NCBI GenBank assembly: GCA_020434605.1
Contig: JAGRAL010000032.1
Coordinates: 1-10,225, forward strand
Length of the DNA stretch: 10,225 nt
Direction: 5' to 3'
Source: Bdellovibrionales bacterium
GTDB taxonomy: Bacteria > Bdellovibrionota > Bdellovibrionia > Bdellovibrionales > UBA840
Positions 1 through 6,592 of the stretch are shown in pieces; position 1 is the first letter of the stretch; every line of letters begins with the position of its first letter. The position numbers were made by a program, and so were the translations under genes. The notes beneath the pieces are model-generated. The model saw only the letters and a list, made by a program, of their open reading frames with translations. It was not told the origin of the DNA and did not search any database.

Positions 1-877
1 TATACTCGTGAAAATGTTTATTTAAAAATTTATTAAGATCACGATGTAAATCAGAAGCTGATTGATAGCGCAAGCTTCTGTCGCGCGCCAAGGCTTTGTT
101 AGTAATTGTCTCAAGATCAGCATGGACCTGTGGATTAATTTTAGAAATAGACGGGATGTGGCAGTCCCTGATTTTTTTTATAGTATTTAATTCGTTATTC
201 GCTAAAAACAATCTGTCATTAGCCAACATTTCCCATAAGATAATCCCTAATGAAAATATATCTGTTCTATAATCTAACTCTAAGCCCTCAGCTTGTTCAG
301 GGCTCATATAACCAAATTTTCCTTTTAAAGTTCCTGCTTGCGTAGCTTCAAGCTTACTTTCTGCTTTTGCGATACCAAAATCTACAATCTTGATTTCACC
401 TTCATAGCTCACCATCACATTTTGTGGACTCATATCACGATGAATAATGTTTAGTGGCTTACCTGTTGTACGATCAATAAATCTATGTGCATAATCGAGA
501 CCCTTAGCGACCTCATTGATTATATAAATAATATGCTCTAACGGTAGGGCTTGATTTTGTTTTTTTATTTTGTTGATCAATTGACGTAAATTTTTTCCAT
601 GGACATATTCCATCGCTAGGTAAAATTGTTGTCTGCTAGAGCCAAATTCATAAATAGGTACAATATTTGTATGGTTAATATTGATAGCTATTTTGGCTTC
701 TGCCTTGAACATTTCGATAAAATCTTCATTTGTTGTGTACTGTGGAAGAATTCTTTTGATGGCAAGAAATTTTGATACGCCTTCAGCTCCTGGGGCTTTT
801 GCAAGATACACTTCTGCCATGCCGCCTGAAGCAACTTTTTCTAGTAATACATATGGTCCGCAAGTTTCAAATTGCAC
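1..877 (-). CDS. Hanks-type serine/threonine protein kinase (C-terminus beyond left edge)
   Basis: This is a eukaryotic-like Ser/Thr kinase that would transfer phosphate from ATP to protein substrates, with a cytoplasmic catalytic domain. The 292 visible residues hold an essentially complete kinase domain: glycine loop ASGGMAEVY (16-24), ATP-binding K41 in AIK, probable alpha-C glutamate E60, catalytic loop HRDMSPQN with D148 and N153 (146-153), DFG at 166-168, MSPE at 191-194, D206 in DIFSLG, and R270 in RYQSA near the domain end. All catalytic residues are present, so it should be active. The first loop glycine is alanine (A16), as is common in myxobacterial-type kinases. The start is GTG at 877: GAGG lies five bases upstream, and an in-frame TAA just upstream leaves no ATG choice. 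Whatever follows residue 292 (sensor domain, TPR repeats or membrane segment) is outside the window. It is divergent from coaE. The substrate is unknown. Confidence 0.95.
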   Translation of the reverse strand, partial: MQFETCGPYVLLEKVASGGMAEVYLAKAPGAEGVSKFLAIKRILPQYTTNEDFIEMFKAEAKIAININHTNIVPIYEFGSSRQQFYLAMEYVHGKNLRQLINKIKKQNQALPLEHIIYIINEVAKGLDYAHRFIDRTTGKPLNIIHRDMSPQNVMVSYEGEIKIVDFGIAKAESKLEATQAGTLKGKFGYMSPEQAEGLELDYRTDIFSLGIILWEMLANDRLFLANNELNTIKKIRDCHIPSISKINPQVHADLETITNKALARDRSLRYQSASDLHRDLNKFLNKHFHEY

Positions 878-1005
878 TGCTACCTCGCATATTTATATAT
901 CGTACTTTTTTCTTCAGTAGTTTAGGCTGCTTAGACTAGTTCTTTCTTAAAATTTATGGTTTTTTATTTTAATGATTCATGCTAAGGTCCAGTCGGAGGC
1001 TTAGA
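878..1005. promoter_or_regulatory. Divergent spacer between kinase gene and coaE
   Basis: This 128-base AT-rich spacer must carry promoters for both flanking genes. On the minus strand, TATATA at 899-894 is a possible -10 box about 17 bases before the kinase start, with no good -35. On the plus strand only weak T-rich boxes are seen (about 945-972). Before coaE the Shine-Dalgarno GGAGG (995-999) sits between short inverted arms CTAAG (982-986) and CTTAG (1000-1004), which could fold it into a weak hairpin. Promoter positions are guesses from motif resemblance only. Confidence 0.4.
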
Positions 1006-1596
1006 ATGAAGTGGTTCGGTCTAACAGGAGGATTGGGTTGCGGAAAATCGTTAGTCACTGAGATTATTCGAAGGTGCGGATACCCTGTCGTGGATGCTGA
1101 TCGTATAGTTCACCATTTATATGATACAGATCTAGACTTACAAATGGCTTTATCTAAGACTTTTGGCCTAGATATTTTTGATAATGGCAAAGTAGTTAGG
1201 GGTAGATTGGTCGATATTATAAAGTCCGATATTTCAAAAAAGAAAATTTTAGAAAGCTTAATTCACCCTAAAGTTTCAGCAAAAGTAGATGAAATCAAAG
1301 CAAGGTTAGAGAGAAATAAAGCTAAGATGGCATTTTACGATATCCCATTACTATTTGAAAATAACTTGGATGCAAAATTTGATGCTACCATTTTTATAAA
1401 TGCTCCAGCTGAAATGGTTTACCAGCGTTTGGCCGCACGTAATGCATGGACAAAAGAAGAAGTAAACGTACGGCAATCTTGGCTACTTTCTAATAAAGAG
1501 AAATCTAAAAGAGCCACTTATGTTATTGAAAATGATGGGTCTATATCCATGCTCGAAGAAAAAGTTGAACACTTGCTAGAGGAACTAGTTAAATAG
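1006..1596 (+). CDS. coaE: Dephospho-CoA kinase
   Basis: CoaE phosphorylates the 3'-hydroxyl of dephospho-CoA with ATP, the final step of coenzyme A synthesis, in the cytoplasm. At 196 residues it is close to the usual length of about 200. The family landmarks are all visible: P-loop GGLGCGKS (8-15) inside the near-invariant N-terminus GLTGG, the DADRI motif (30-34) of the substrate site, IHPKV with H87-P88, PLLFE (104-108) and the late VIENDGS block. The start was set at ATG 1006 because GGAGG (995-999) lies six bases upstream and the protein then begins MKWFGLTGG, as CoaE proteins do. An in-frame ATG at 979 would add nine residues but has no ribosome site. It is divergent from the kinase gene and convergent with the 1598-2200 gene, with one base between their stops, so it appears to be transcribed alone. 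It is expected to be essential. Confidence 0.96.
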   Translation: MKWFGLTGGLGCGKSLVTEIIRRCGYPVVDADRIVHHLYDTDLDLQMALSKTFGLDIFDNGKVVRGRLVDIIKSDISKKKILESLIHPKVSAKVDEIKARLERNKAKMAFYDIPLLFENNLDAKFDATIFINAPAEMVYQRLAARNAWTKEEVNVRQSWLLSNKEKSKRATYVIENDGSISMLEEKVEHLLEELVK

Positions 1597-1597
1597 T

Positions 1598-2200
1598 TTA
1601 CCAAGAATAAGTATAGCCACCAAAGAACTGCAAGATAACATCATCTTTAGAGAACAAAATTTCTGCATCAAATCTTAAGCCCGATCTTGTTGTTAATGAA
1701 ATCTCACTACCTAGCGCTCCGCCCACCATATATTTTTTGATATCCACAACGTTTGCTAATCCGTCGTCAGGGTCTAAGTTGAGACCGATATCCCATTTAT
1801 AAAATGTACGTGTGCGACCTGTGATATTAAAGTAATATTTTTTTCCAAAAAAAAGTCTTCCTAGATCTGATTTAATATCAAGGCCATACTCAAAAGACTC
1901 CATATTACGACTGTAGTCTGAAAATGTAATTCCAATAGGTTGGTATGTTTCGCTTTCTTTCCAGAAAGTGTATTGCCCAATTTTAAAAAATAAGGATTTG
2001 TCTGCAGCGTAAGTGTATACTTCGATTTCTTTCTGGTTTTCAGGAACTGGCGGGGACTCAGTAATAGTGTACTCATCAACTGGCGCTGTAAACTGTGTTG
2101 GTTCACTTGTGCCACGAATTTCAGCTCTATCTACATTTGCTGCGTGTAGATAAGGGCTAAAGACTAAAGTAGAGAAAATCAACGAACTTATAATATTCAT
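1598..2200 (-). CDS. Small secreted protein, probable outer-membrane beta-barrel of unknown function
   Basis: I do not recognise a named family. The 200-residue product begins with a plausible signal peptide: a short n-region, a hydrophobic stretch, and a cleavage site after the Ala of LHA at about residue 20. A hydrophilic Pro/Glu/Thr-rich linker follows (about 30-60). The rest alternates polar and aromatic residues in short stretches with Gly/Asp turns, ending in FFGGYTYSW. A terminal aromatic residue is typical of the last strand of outer-membrane barrels recognised by the BAM complex. The length would suit an 8- to 10-strand barrel. It is mature-protein rich in Tyr, Phe and Asp and has no cysteine. 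The start has no clear Shine-Dalgarno sequence, but the signal peptide supports it. It shares a 63-base divergent spacer with barrel gene A. A periplasmic beta-sandwich remains possible. Confidence 0.75.
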   Translation of the reverse strand: MNIISSLIFSTLVFSPYLHAANVDRAEIRGTSEPTQFTAPVDEYTITESPPVPENQKEIEVYTYAADKSLFFKIGQYTFWKESETYQPIGITFSDYSRNMESFEYGLDIKSDLGRLFFGKKYYFNITGRTRTFYKWDIGLNLDPDDGLANVVDIKKYMVGGALGSEISLTTRSGLRFDAEILFSKDDVILQFFGGYTYSW

Positions 2201-2263
2201 AAAATTACTAGATTCATAATACTATATTTAACAATATATTCTATTAAAAATAATGAGGTGGAA
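2201..2263. promoter_or_regulatory. Divergent AT-rich promoter spacer
   Basis: This 63-base, almost G/C-free spacer separates two divergently transcribed envelope genes. On the plus strand, TATATT at 2235-2240 is a possible -10 with a weak TTCATA (2213-2218) 16 bases upstream. GAGG at 2255-2258 is the ribosome site for the ATG at 2264. On the minus strand, TATTAT (about 2223-2218) may be a -10. The boxes overlap, so the two promoters could compete or be co-regulated. Motif resemblance only. Confidence 0.35.
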
Positions 2264-3391
2264 ATGTTATTTCTGATTTTAAGTGTTTTTTGGACTACCA
2301 ATAGTTTTGCAGACAAAGATGTAAACTTCGCTATACACAATCAGTATACTACACCACGAGCTCTAGGGATGGGCGGAGCGATTACCGCAGCTGTTGATGA
2401 CTATAGTGCATTGTTTTACAATCCAGCAGCACTTACTAAGCTAAAAGAAGCAGAGATCAATCTAAACATTCAAGGATCTATTTCTACAAAATTTAAAGAC
2501 TTTTATGATGATCTTGATGAAGCAAACAAAGTTGGAGAGGATGATTCTCCCGAAAGACAACAGGCCATTATTGATGCCTTAGAAAAATATTATGGTGATC
2601 ATTTTCACGCACGACCTACTTTATCAGCAATTTGGGCAAGACCGGGCTGGGCTTTAGGCTTTATTCCATTAGATTTATCAATAGAATTAGGTTTACACCA
2701 AACCTTAGGTCCTGAGGTTGCGGCCGAAGTTTATCAAGATTCAACTCTTGCGTGGGGTTATGCCAGAAAACTTAAAAAAGCTAAAGGCTTAAGTATCGGT
2801 GGAACCTTAAAAGCTATTTACCGTGGTTATATAGCTAAAGATTTACAAGCAATTGACTTACAAGATAACGAAGTCATTGATGATGAAGACTTTCAAGAAG
2901 GATTTACAGTAGATATAGATGTGGGGCTTTTGTATGAGCCACATTGGTGGAAAGTATCTTGGGTTACGCCAACATTTTCATTAGTAGGAAGAAATTTATT
3001 AAACTTAGGATTCTCTGAAAGTTTTGATGTTTATAATGATGATGCAACAGAACCGCCAGACTTAGAAAGAACTCTTGATATTGGTTCGGCTTGGAAGTTG
3101 CCTTCATTTTGGGTCTTTGAACCAACATTAACTTTAGATATCAGAAACCTATTTCATAAGTACTATTCTTTTGAAAAAGGTTTACATATAGGCGCAGAAC
3201 TAGGTTGGAAGTACGGCTGGGTTAGTGGTGCGTATCGTTTGGGTCTATATCAAGGTAATCCATCGGCTGGAGTTACTTTACAGTTTGCGCTATTCCGTTT
3301 AGATGTAGCTACTTGGGCCGAAGATGTTGGTACTTCTGATGTTGAGATTGAAGACAGAAGATATATTGTTTCTCTAAGTACTGATTTTTAA
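2264..3391 (+). CDS. FadL/PorV/TraF-like outer-membrane beta-barrel protein (paralog A)
   Basis: This is a 375-residue predicted outer-membrane barrel of the broad OMPP1/FadL-PorV group, often auto-annotated as conjugal transfer protein TraF; no conjugation gene is nearby. It has a short signal peptide (cut after about residue 16, SFA) that unusually lacks Lys/Arg in its n-region. The family block follows: RALGMGGA, then DDYSALFYNPAAL. An acidic, probably helical insert comes next (about 75-115), with an HxH pair (H113, H115). Amphipathic strands rich in Gly, Trp and Tyr lead to the C-terminal signature EDVG-x6-EDRRY and a terminal Phe, as expected for BAM-assembled barrels. The start is ATG 2264 with GAGG five bases upstream; GTG 2258 is in frame but overlaps that site. 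It resembles the genes at 3388-4476 and 5429-6556. Hydrophobic-substrate transport or secretion-partner roles are both possible; the substrate is unknown. Confidence 0.85.
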   Translation: MLFLILSVFWTTNSFADKDVNFAIHNQYTTPRALGMGGAITAAVDDYSALFYNPAALTKLKEAEINLNIQGSISTKFKDFYDDLDEANKVGEDDSPERQQAIIDALEKYYGDHFHARPTLSAIWARPGWALGFIPLDLSIELGLHQTLGPEVAAEVYQDSTLAWGYARKLKKAKGLSIGGTLKAIYRGYIAKDLQAIDLQDNEVIDDEDFQEGFTVDIDVGLLYEPHWWKVSWVTPTFSLVGRNLLNLGFSESFDVYNDDATEPPDLERTLDIGSAWKLPSFWVFEPTLTLDIRNLFHKYYSFEKGLHIGAELGWKYGWVSGAYRLGLYQGNPSAGVTLQFALFRLDVATWAEDVGTSDVEIEDRRYIVSLSTDF

Positions 3392-4476
3392 AATCGAAAT
3401 GCAAATTTAAAGACAAATCTACGATCTTCTTTTGGGGTTTCATCGACCCCAACATCTTCACCATATGTGGCTATTTGAAACTGCATATTTTCTGTCGCAA
3501 ATTCAAGCCCACCTGTCCAGTACCTTTGATTCATACCAGCGCGAAGAAAGATCAAATCATGAATATTAAGCTCCCAACCGGCATGCATACGACGTCTGGT
3601 ATCTTCTTCTTCGTAAGCATCTTGCACATCTCTATACTCAAACGTGATAGTGGATCTAACATGATTGCTATGTATAGGGAATATTGAGAAAGCGACATCT
3701 AAGGTCTGCGGTATCGTATCAGGTCTATCAGTTGTATCATAAAACATGCCGCTAGCTGCGGTAAACTTTGTGTTTCCTACGTCTCTAACTACAGCACTGA
3801 TTGATGGTAGCCAATCCCATGGTGCTGATAGCGTTAAACCAACATCAGCTCCAATACCAACTCCTTCGGTCATAGTGTCTTCGATATCAGCGTCAGTTGT
3901 TGTGACAGGTAGTGTACCGGTGGAGTACCCGCGGTCGAGATACTTTCCAGTGACACCTAGTTTCACTCGTCCTTTAAAAAATCTAAAATTGTAAGCAAGA
4001 AGTAAAGCTGTATCGTCATAGTAGTCGTAATCTACGGTTGTACCATCTTCGCTGGACTGGGCCTCTATATTGTATTTTTTAAATAATCCGAATCCAAAAT
4101 TCTGAAAAACCATAGACGGTAAGAGCTGTAACTTAGAGTGTAAGTGTTCATCTGGTGATTCGCTTAGAGCATCGATGGCTCCTTGTAATTCAAAATAATC
4201 TAGTGGTCCGCCGCCATCTAAAACATAGCTAGAAAAATTTTGACTTAAACTTAGCTCTGGATCAATAACAGTAATAATGCTGTCACGCAATTTTCCAAGT
4301 CCATTAGGGTTACTGAGTAGTGAAGTCTCATCATTTACAACGCCGATGCTAGCTCCGCCCATACCCATTTGTCTTACACCAGTAAATAGTTCAAAGCGTT
4401 CTTTGGCGCTAGCAATATTTACTTCAATGATAGAGGCAAATATAAAAATAATAATTTGTAGAAGGCGTATTCTCAT
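3388..4476 (-). CDS. FadL/PorV/TraF-like outer-membrane beta-barrel protein (paralog B)
   Basis: This 362-residue paralog of the flanking barrels has a classical signal peptide: MRIR, a long Ile/Phe-rich core, then cleavage after ASA at about residue 24. The family block reads RQMGMGGA, then NDETSLLSNPNGL, more diverged than in A because the usual Tyr/Phe-x-Asn-Pro becomes Ser-Asn-Pro. The helical insert carries IDAL and an HLH pair (H111, H113) nearly where A has HFH. The C-terminus has EDVG-x6-EDRRF and ends in FRF. The start was taken as ATG 4476, with GAGAAG five bases upstream; an in-frame GTG at 4482 would add two residues but leaves the ribosome site too close. It converges with A, sharing a 4-base stop overlap, and diverges from the lipoprotein gene. 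The orientation means it is not co-transcribed with A or C. The ligand is unknown. Confidence 0.85.
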   Translation of the reverse strand: MRIRLLQIIIFIFASIIEVNIASAKERFELFTGVRQMGMGGASIGVVNDETSLLSNPNGLGKLRDSIITVIDPELSLSQNFSSYVLDGGGPLDYFELQGAIDALSESPDEHLHSKLQLLPSMVFQNFGFGLFKKYNIEAQSSEDGTTVDYDYYDDTALLLAYNFRFFKGRVKLGVTGKYLDRGYSTGTLPVTTTDADIEDTMTEGVGIGADVGLTLSAPWDWLPSISAVVRDVGNTKFTAASGMFYDTTDRPDTIPQTLDVAFSIFPIHSNHVRSTITFEYRDVQDAYEEEDTRRRMHAGWELNIHDLIFLRAGMNQRYWTGGLEFATENMQFQIATYGEDVGVDETPKEDRRFVFKFAFRF

Positions 4477-4634
4477 ATGCACTTCTCATCGGTATTTTTT
4501 GAATCATATTGAGACGTGGTTGTAAAAAACCAACTCAAGTCTAGTCACGCACGACCATAGTAGTGAGAGGTGTATTCTTCAGTTTCTCATCAAAAAAAAT
4601 AATCATATAATATAAGTAGACACGAGAGGCTAGG
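4477..4634. promoter_or_regulatory. Divergent spacer with -10-like box and inverted repeat
   Basis: This 158-base spacer lies between barrel gene B (minus) and the lipoprotein gene (plus). TATAAT at 4606-4611 is a perfect -10 consensus pointing right, ending 23 bases before the ATG at 4635, with GAGAGG (4624-4629) as ribosome site. No good -35 is seen 16-18 bases upstream, which may mean an activator is needed. An interrupted inverted repeat lies at 4509-4538 and is described separately. Confidence 0.5.
4509..4538. repeat. Interrupted inverted repeat in divergent spacer
   Basis: Outer arms TTGAG (4509-4513) and CTCAA (4534-4538) enclose inner arms TGGTT (4517-4521) and AACCA (4528-4532), with a six-base GTAAAA centre and an asymmetric acg/a interior loop. 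Ten base pairs can form. It lies nearer to barrel gene B, about 33 bases before its start, so it could be an operator or part of the 5' leader of B. There is no poly-T tract next to it, so it does not look like an intrinsic terminator. Confidence 0.4.
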
Positions 4635-5438
4635 ATGGCTCGATATATTTTATTGCTATTTTTGGTTGGATTGACCGCATGTAAAAACCTATATGACTCA
4701 ACAGCTGATACTACATCAGATGAAGCAATGTTATTTAAAATGGAAAGGTATCTCAATGATTTTCTTTGGGACGATGCTATTGATGTGTATGGTGAGCTAT
4801 CAATCGATACACAAAGTGAAAGAGAACCTAAAACTCTGTATGTCTCTGCCTTAATGGGGCGATGTGGGTTTGAGTTTATCAGTTTTGTTAACTCTATTTC
4901 TGATGACTTAGATAGCGGATCTAATTTATTCCCATTATTATTATCTGCAATGCCTGATGCTACCTCAAGTAAAGTAAATGACTGCATAGTTGCTAATACT
5001 CAAATTCAAGAAATCATTACAGATCATGGCGCACAAACCTCTGACTATAATATGTCAGTGCTAAATGGTCTTGCACGAATGGGAATTTTGGTAAATCAAT
5101 CTGCAGCTGATGCTTCGAACAACTTAGATCCTGCGTTTGATCCATGTGACTCTGGCGATATGTCTGATGCTAATGTTAGACAGCTTGTTAGTGCATTCGC
5201 TCGTGTCATCAATGACATAGGTAGCTCTAGTTTAAGTTTTTTAGGTACTAGCCTTGATGGGCTTTGCGACCCAGGTGATGTTTTAGAAGTGGCTGGTGTA
5301 TGTGATGCAACAGATGCATCGTCTGTTACCCCGGCTCAAATTTGTGGTATGCGAGCCTTAATGAATGAAAGTAGTTCCATTGGGTTTGGTACATGTACCG
5401 GCGATGTAGCTACTTGTGCGTGTGCGGTATGCCCTTAA
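4635..5438 (+). CDS. Cysteine-rich lipoprotein of unknown function
   Basis: No family is recognised. The 267-residue product starts with a type II signal peptide, MARY followed by a Leu/Phe core and the lipobox LTAC, so C16 should be lipidated and the protein anchored in a membrane; Lys-Asn follows the cysteine rather than Asp, favouring the outer membrane by the E. coli rule. The body is acidic and largely helical-looking. Ten further cysteines occur (77, 117, 171, 211, 223, 237, 254, 261, 263, 266), an even number that fits disulfide bonding in the periplasm or at the surface, and four of them crowd the last 14 residues (254-267) in a C-x6-C-x-C-x2-C pattern. The start is well set by GAGAGG five bases upstream. 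Its last 10 bases overlap the barrel C gene, which implies translational coupling and perhaps a physical partnership. Confidence 0.85.
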   Translation: MARYILLLFLVGLTACKNLYDSTADTTSDEAMLFKMERYLNDFLWDDAIDVYGELSIDTQSEREPKTLYVSALMGRCGFEFISFVNSISDDLDSGSNLFPLLLSAMPDATSSKVNDCIVANTQIQEIITDHGAQTSDYNMSVLNGLARMGILVNQSAADASNNLDPAFDPCDSGDMSDANVRQLVSAFARVINDIGSSSLSFLGTSLDGLCDPGDVLEVAGVCDATDASSVTPAQICGMRALMNESSSIGFGTCTGDVATCACAVCP

Positions 5439-6556
5439 AGTTCTTAATACTTATTTCTTTACTACTGCCAACACTCAGCCACGCGGCTAGTCTCAACTAT
5501 AGAGGCTACTCGGTAAGAGCTCTTGGGATGGGAAATGCCTTTACTGCGGTAGCTGACAATCATGATGCTATTTATTATAATGTTGCGGGGCTAAATAAAA
5601 TTGATGGCATGTATTTAACATTTATGGATCCCTATTTTGGTATTAACGACATCACTGAAATTCAAGATGCGCTAGAAGAGAGTGATGGCTCAACTGGCGA
5701 TGACTTTGCTGATTTTATTAGAGAGATATATGGGCAAAATATATGGGCTGTAGCTGGTGCTAAAGCGGGTATCACTATGAAGAACTTTTCTTTGCATTAT
5801 TATGACCAAGGAGAGTTGAACGCTTATATGACTAATCCGGCGTTTCCTACATTAGAATTAACTTTTAAAAATGATATCGGTTTTCATCTTGGCTTAGCCT
5901 ATGAATTAGTTCCTAATTTTGCGATGGGAATAGGAGTTCGTAGCATAAGCAGGACCGGTGGTACATATGATGTATCTGTGGAAACGTTAGAAGACCTTGA
6001 TAGTGATACAATTAAAGACGAGATCACTAGAGAAGGTGTGGGTTACGGGGTAGATTTAGGCTTTATGTATACGATAAAAGGCGCAAGTGCGACATCTAGT
6101 ATAGGTTTCTCTATGCATAACGTAGGTGACATTGCTTTTAGAACAGGTGCAGGAAAAGAGCCGCCAACGTCAGAAAAATCGTATACATCTCTTGGTTTAG
6201 CGACACAATTTGATCTTCCACTAATTACGATTATACCAGCACTAGATTATAAATTCATTGATAGAAATGATATTGATATAGGCAAAAAATTGGATCTGGG
6301 TTTAGAGATAGATTTTCCTTTATTAACAGTTCGTGGGGGCTTGCATCATGGTTACTATACGTATGGGGCAACTGTTGATCTAGCTTTTCTGCAAATTGAT
6401 TTAGCTTCCTATTCTGAAGAATTAGGTGCTTATCCTGGGCAGCTTGAGGACAGAAGGTATTTGGCTCAAATTAAAATCGAGTTAGGATTAGACGCAAATT
6501 TTAACATATTTACCTTAGATAAAAACAATCGAAAAAAATTAAAGCAACGTAGATAG
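5429..6556 (+). CDS. FadL/PorV/TraF-like outer-membrane beta-barrel protein (paralog C)
   Basis: Third member of the local barrel family, 375 residues. The start was set at ATG 5429 because it gives a textbook signal peptide (MPLK, Leu/Ile core, cleavage after SHA at residue 19); an in-frame ATG at 5393 would bury that behind 12 cysteine-containing residues encoded inside the lipoprotein gene. There is no strong Shine-Dalgarno sequence, which fits translational coupling to the lipoprotein gene it overlaps by 10 bases. The family block is VRALGMGNAFTAVAD, then AIYYNVAGL; the usual Asn-Pro is Asn-Val. The insert (about 75-100) keeps the IQDALEES helix but lacks the HxH of A and B. The C-terminal block is EELG-x6-EDRRY. 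Unlike A and B, it continues past the last strand into a basic tail ending NNRKKLKQRR instead of stopping at an aromatic residue. The ligand is unknown. Confidence 0.85.
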   Translation: MPLKFLILISLLLPTLSHAASLNYRGYSVRALGMGNAFTAVADNHDAIYYNVAGLNKIDGMYLTFMDPYFGINDITEIQDALEESDGSTGDDFADFIREIYGQNIWAVAGAKAGITMKNFSLHYYDQGELNAYMTNPAFPTLELTFKNDIGFHLGLAYELVPNFAMGIGVRSISRTGGTYDVSVETLEDLDSDTIKDEITREGVGYGVDLGFMYTIKGASATSSIGFSMHNVGDIAFRTGAGKEPPTSEKSYTSLGLATQFDLPLITIIPALDYKFIDRNDIDIGKKLDLGLEIDFPLLTVRGGLHHGYYTYGATVDLAFLQIDLASYSEELGAYPGQLEDRRYLAQIKIELGLDANFNIFTLDKNNRKKLKQRR

Positions 6557-6577
6557 TTGTTTACAAATTACCTCAGT

Positions 6578-6592
6578 TGGCTAGAGTAGCCA
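6578..6592 (+). promoter_or_regulatory. Small hairpin abutting the addB-like start codon
   Basis: TGGCTA (6578-6583) and TAGCCA (6587-6592) form a perfect 6-base inverted repeat with a three-base GAG loop. Its last base is the A of the ATG at 6592. The only Shine-Dalgarno-like bases near this start (AGAG, 6583-6586) are in the loop and stem. If it folds in the mRNA it would partly hide the translation start of the AddB-like gene. Confidence 0.35.

Noticed and set aside
681..920. 79-residue plus-strand reading frame
   Set aside because: It lies almost entirely opposite the kinase gene, whose motifs are unmistakable, and its protein resembles nothing.
1861..2115. 84-residue minus-strand reading frame within the small barrel gene
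   Set aside because: It is an alternate frame of a gene with a clear signal peptide and barrel end, and has no features of its own.
3475..4525. Three plus-strand frames opposite barrel B (3475-3687, 3746-3994, 4277-4525)
   Set aside because: They are antisense to a gene with conserved family blocks at both ends, and none has a ribosome site or recognisable product.
4541..4987. 148-residue minus-strand frame overlapping the lipoprotein gene
   Set aside because: The plus-strand lipoprotein has a strong ribosome site, a lipobox and coupling to the next gene; the antisense product has no signal or motif.
5393..5428. Upstream ATG adding 12 residues to barrel C
   Set aside because: It would place cysteine-rich residues before a textbook signal peptide; ATG 5429 is the better start.
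2264..6556. Plasmid conjugation locus, suggested by TraF-like barrel similarity
   Set aside because: No pilus, relaxase or coupling-protein gene is present; the TraF label for this barrel family is an annotation habit, not evidence of conjugation.
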